A program made the position numbers and the translations under genes. Below the pieces are notes generated by a model that saw only the letters and a program-made list of their open reading frames with translations, did no database searches and had not been told where the DNA came from. From an uncultured Dialister sp. (lineage in GTDB: Bacteria > Bacillota > Negativicutes > Veillonellales > Dialisteraceae): 7,196 bases of DNA. Positions 5,692 to 7,196 of the stretch are shown piece by piece; the stretch's first letter is position 1, and the number at the start of each line of letters is the position of its first letter. Location: the NCBI GenBank assembly GCA_900545785.1, contig URAA01000075.1, positions 1-7,196 of the forward strand, read 5' to 3'.

Positions 5692-5816
5692 CAATCCGTA
5701 CCACCTCTAATAAAAAACTGTTTCTATGAGTCCGGCTATTTCAAATAAAACCGACTGCCGGTCTTCCAATGCTGAAAATCCATAGCTTATATTAATACTT
5801 ATAAAGACAATTTCAT
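5692..5816 (-). promoter_or_regulatory. Leader/intergenic region before mgtC-like gene
   Basis: This gap between the phosphomannomutase stop and the mgtC-like start holds two mutually exclusive pairings on the minus strand. Hairpin A has arms AAGACCG (5765-5759) and CGGTTTT (5753-5747) and ends in a T-run, like a weak terminator. Hairpin B pairs CCGGC (5761-5757) with GCCGG (5736-5732). The mgtC Shine-Dalgarno GAGGTGG lies near 5701-5707. No convincing promoter is visible; a poor match TTGTCT/TATAAG has too short a spacer. Confidence 0.4.
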
Positions 5817-7172
5817 TTATCTGTTTAAGTTTATGATATAATTCATCACCTCTTCTTGTTTTTTCTGAAGAAGCTGCCTGTCTCCTCTGGTTTCCATATT
5901 AAAACGGATTAACGGTTCTGTATTCGAAGCACGAAGATTGAATCTCCAATTTTTAAAATTCATTCCCAATCCGTCTATATGCTGTATTTCCAAAGCTTGT
6001 TCTTTATATTTTTCTTCGACAGATTTTAATACTTTCTCTACATTCTCGGCAGGCAGATTGATTTCTCCGCTGCAGGGATATTTATTTTCCATTTCAGAAA
6101 CCAAATCAAACAGGGATTTCCCAGTTTCACTTATAATTTGGGATACGATCAGCCAAGGTATCATGCCGCTGTCACAATAAGAGAAATCTCTGAAAAAATG
6201 ATGGGCACTATTTTCTGCTCCATAGATTCCCCCTACTCTTCTCATCGTTTCTTTCATAAAAGCATGACCGCCTTTTGATTCCACAGCCGTTCCGCCGAGC
6301 TGACGGCAAATATCTTGTACACACCAATATACTCGGGGATCATGAATGATTGTTTCTCCTTTATTTCTTTCAAGGAAATATCTGGATAACAACGCTACCA
6401 TATAATATCCTTCTATAAAATTTCCTTTGTGATCAATGAAAAAGCAGCGATCAAAGTCTCCGTCCCAGGCGATCCCTAAATCTGCTTTTTCATTTAATAC
6501 TTTTTCCACCAAAGGCTTTCTGCATTCTTCCATCATCGGGTTTGGAACACCGTGCGGGAACAACGGATCAGGTTTCATATACATTTCCACAAATTGAAAC
6601 GGAAGATGTTTCTTTAAATTTGCAAAGCAGATATCGGCACAGCCGTTTCCTGCATTTACAACTATTTTAAGAGGTTTCATTTTTCGGACATCTACAAAAG
6701 AAAGCAGGCATTTAATATAATCGTCCATAATATCCTTTGTATAAACTTGTCCTTTTTTGATGGATGGATTCATTTCTCCGTCAAAAACCAGTTTCTCCAC
6801 ATCTTTTAAACCGGTATCCGCACTTACGGGAATTCCTTTTTCCCGGACAATTTTAATACCGTTATTATTCGAAGGATTATGACTGGCGGTGATCATAAAT
6901 CCTCCGTCAAGTCCGTAATAAAAAGTAGTGAAGTACATCATTTCCGTACCGCAAAGACCTATATTATAAACATCCGCTCCCCCGTCAGTCAGCCCCTGTA
7001 TGGCAGCTTCACAAATAGCAATTGAACTGGGACGAATATCATAACCGATGCTTACCTTTTTCGGATGATATAAATTTGCATAAGCAAGACCGATACGATA
7101 TGCCAATTCCTCATTGATTTCAGTAGGGACTATGCCGCGAATATCGTAAGCTTTAAATCCGGTATGAGTCAT
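5817..7172 (-). CDS. manB: Phosphomannomutase/phosphoglucomutase (ManB/CpsG-like)
   Basis: This alpha-D-phosphohexomutase interconverts mannose-6-P and mannose-1-P (and often the glucose phosphates), feeding GDP-mannose or UDP-glucose for surface polysaccharides; it is cytosolic. The 451 residues match the CpsG/ManB length. FKAYDIRG is at 6-13, the phosphoserine loop TASHNP at 95-100 (Ser97), the magnesium loop DGDFDR at 237-242, the GGHAFMK segment at 301-307, the sugar loop GAENSAHHFFRDF at 318-330 and the phosphate-binding loop RASNTEP at 414-420. The sugar loop reads AENS where E. coli CpsG has GEMS; the specificity-determining Glu and Ser are kept. The chosen ATG gives the family-typical N-terminus but has no recognisable Shine-Dalgarno in the 24 nt available, and the frame stays open to the contig edge, so a longer form cannot be excluded. 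The mgtC-like gene follows 125 nt downstream on the same strand. Confidence 0.93.
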   Translation of the reverse strand: MTHTGFKAYDIRGIVPTEINEELAYRIGLAYANLYHPKKVSIGYDIRPSSIAICEAAIQGLTDGGADVYNIGLCGTEMMYFTTFYYGLDGGFMITASHNPSNNNGIKIVREKGIPVSADTGLKDVEKLVFDGEMNPSIKKGQVYTKDIMDDYIKCLLSFVDVRKMKPLKIVVNAGNGCADICFANLKKHLPFQFVEMYMKPDPLFPHGVPNPMMEECRKPLVEKVLNEKADLGIAWDGDFDRCFFIDHKGNFIEGYYMVALLSRYFLERNKGETIIHDPRVYWCVQDICRQLGGTAVESKGGHAFMKETMRRVGGIYGAENSAHHFFRDFSYCDSGMIPWLIVSQIISETGKSLFDLVSEMENKYPCSGEINLPAENVEKVLKSVEEKYKEQALEIQHIDGLGMNFKNWRFNLRASNTEPLIRFNMETRGDRQLLQKKQEEVMNYIINLNR

Positions 7173-7196
7173 ATGGGAAAGAACTTTTATTAGATC

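Noticed and set aside
7192..7196. The contig ends in AGATC, the first five bases of the reverse-complement Illumina adapter.
   Set aside because: Five bases are too few to separate from chance. It is only suggestive given the adapter match at the other end.
1..7196. Search for CRISPR repeats, insertion sequences, tRNA or rRNA genes and toxin-antitoxin or defence genes.
   Set aside because: No spaced direct repeats, transposase-like frames, cloverleaf sequences or defence domains were seen. The window is a normal housekeeping region.

Overview
The window looks like one end-to-end contig of housekeeping genes from a low-to-moderate GC Gram-positive-lineage bacterium (Bacillota). Support for this comes from a T-box in front of thrS, an attenuator-type leader in front of infC-rpmI-rplT, and strong AGGAGG-type Shine-Dalgarno sites. 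The family members and the thrS-HutP-like-infC arrangement would suit a Negativicutes or Clostridia-like genome, but I cannot fix the genus. The first 10 bases match the 3' end of the standard Illumina adapter, so they are probably not genomic.

Layout: a 5'-truncated class II fructose-bisphosphate aldolase lies on the + strand (about 11-880). It converges on a block of minus-strand genes, and a perfect 24-bp inverted repeat (915-970) between them can terminate transcription in both directions. Read in the direction of transcription, the minus strand carries: a phosphomannomutase/phosphoglucomutase (7172-5817); an MgtC/SapB-family membrane protein (5691-4996); a promoter and threonine T-box leader (4942-4685); thrS (4620-2716); a HutP-family protein 5 nt behind it (2710-2267); a second promoter and an L20-type leader with terminator (2248-2105); then infC (2070-1561), rpmI (1543-1346) and rplT (1327-977).

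From thrS to rplT this is a translation-machinery cluster with several layers of RNA-level control. The T-box would read uncharged tRNA-Thr, with ACC as the likely specifier. The infC leader ends in an intrinsic terminator and resembles the leaders repressed by ribosomal protein L20. The infC reading frame has no usable ATG and most probably starts at AUA, a near-cognate codon of the kind that lets IF3 control its own synthesis. Between the two units sits a relative of HutP, an RNA-binding antiterminator, which lacks the His-x-x-x-His pair of the Bacillus protein and has no histidine-utilisation genes nearby. Its target is the one open biological question here.

I found no mobile element, CRISPR array, tRNA, rRNA or defence system, and nothing that amounts to a wholly new system.
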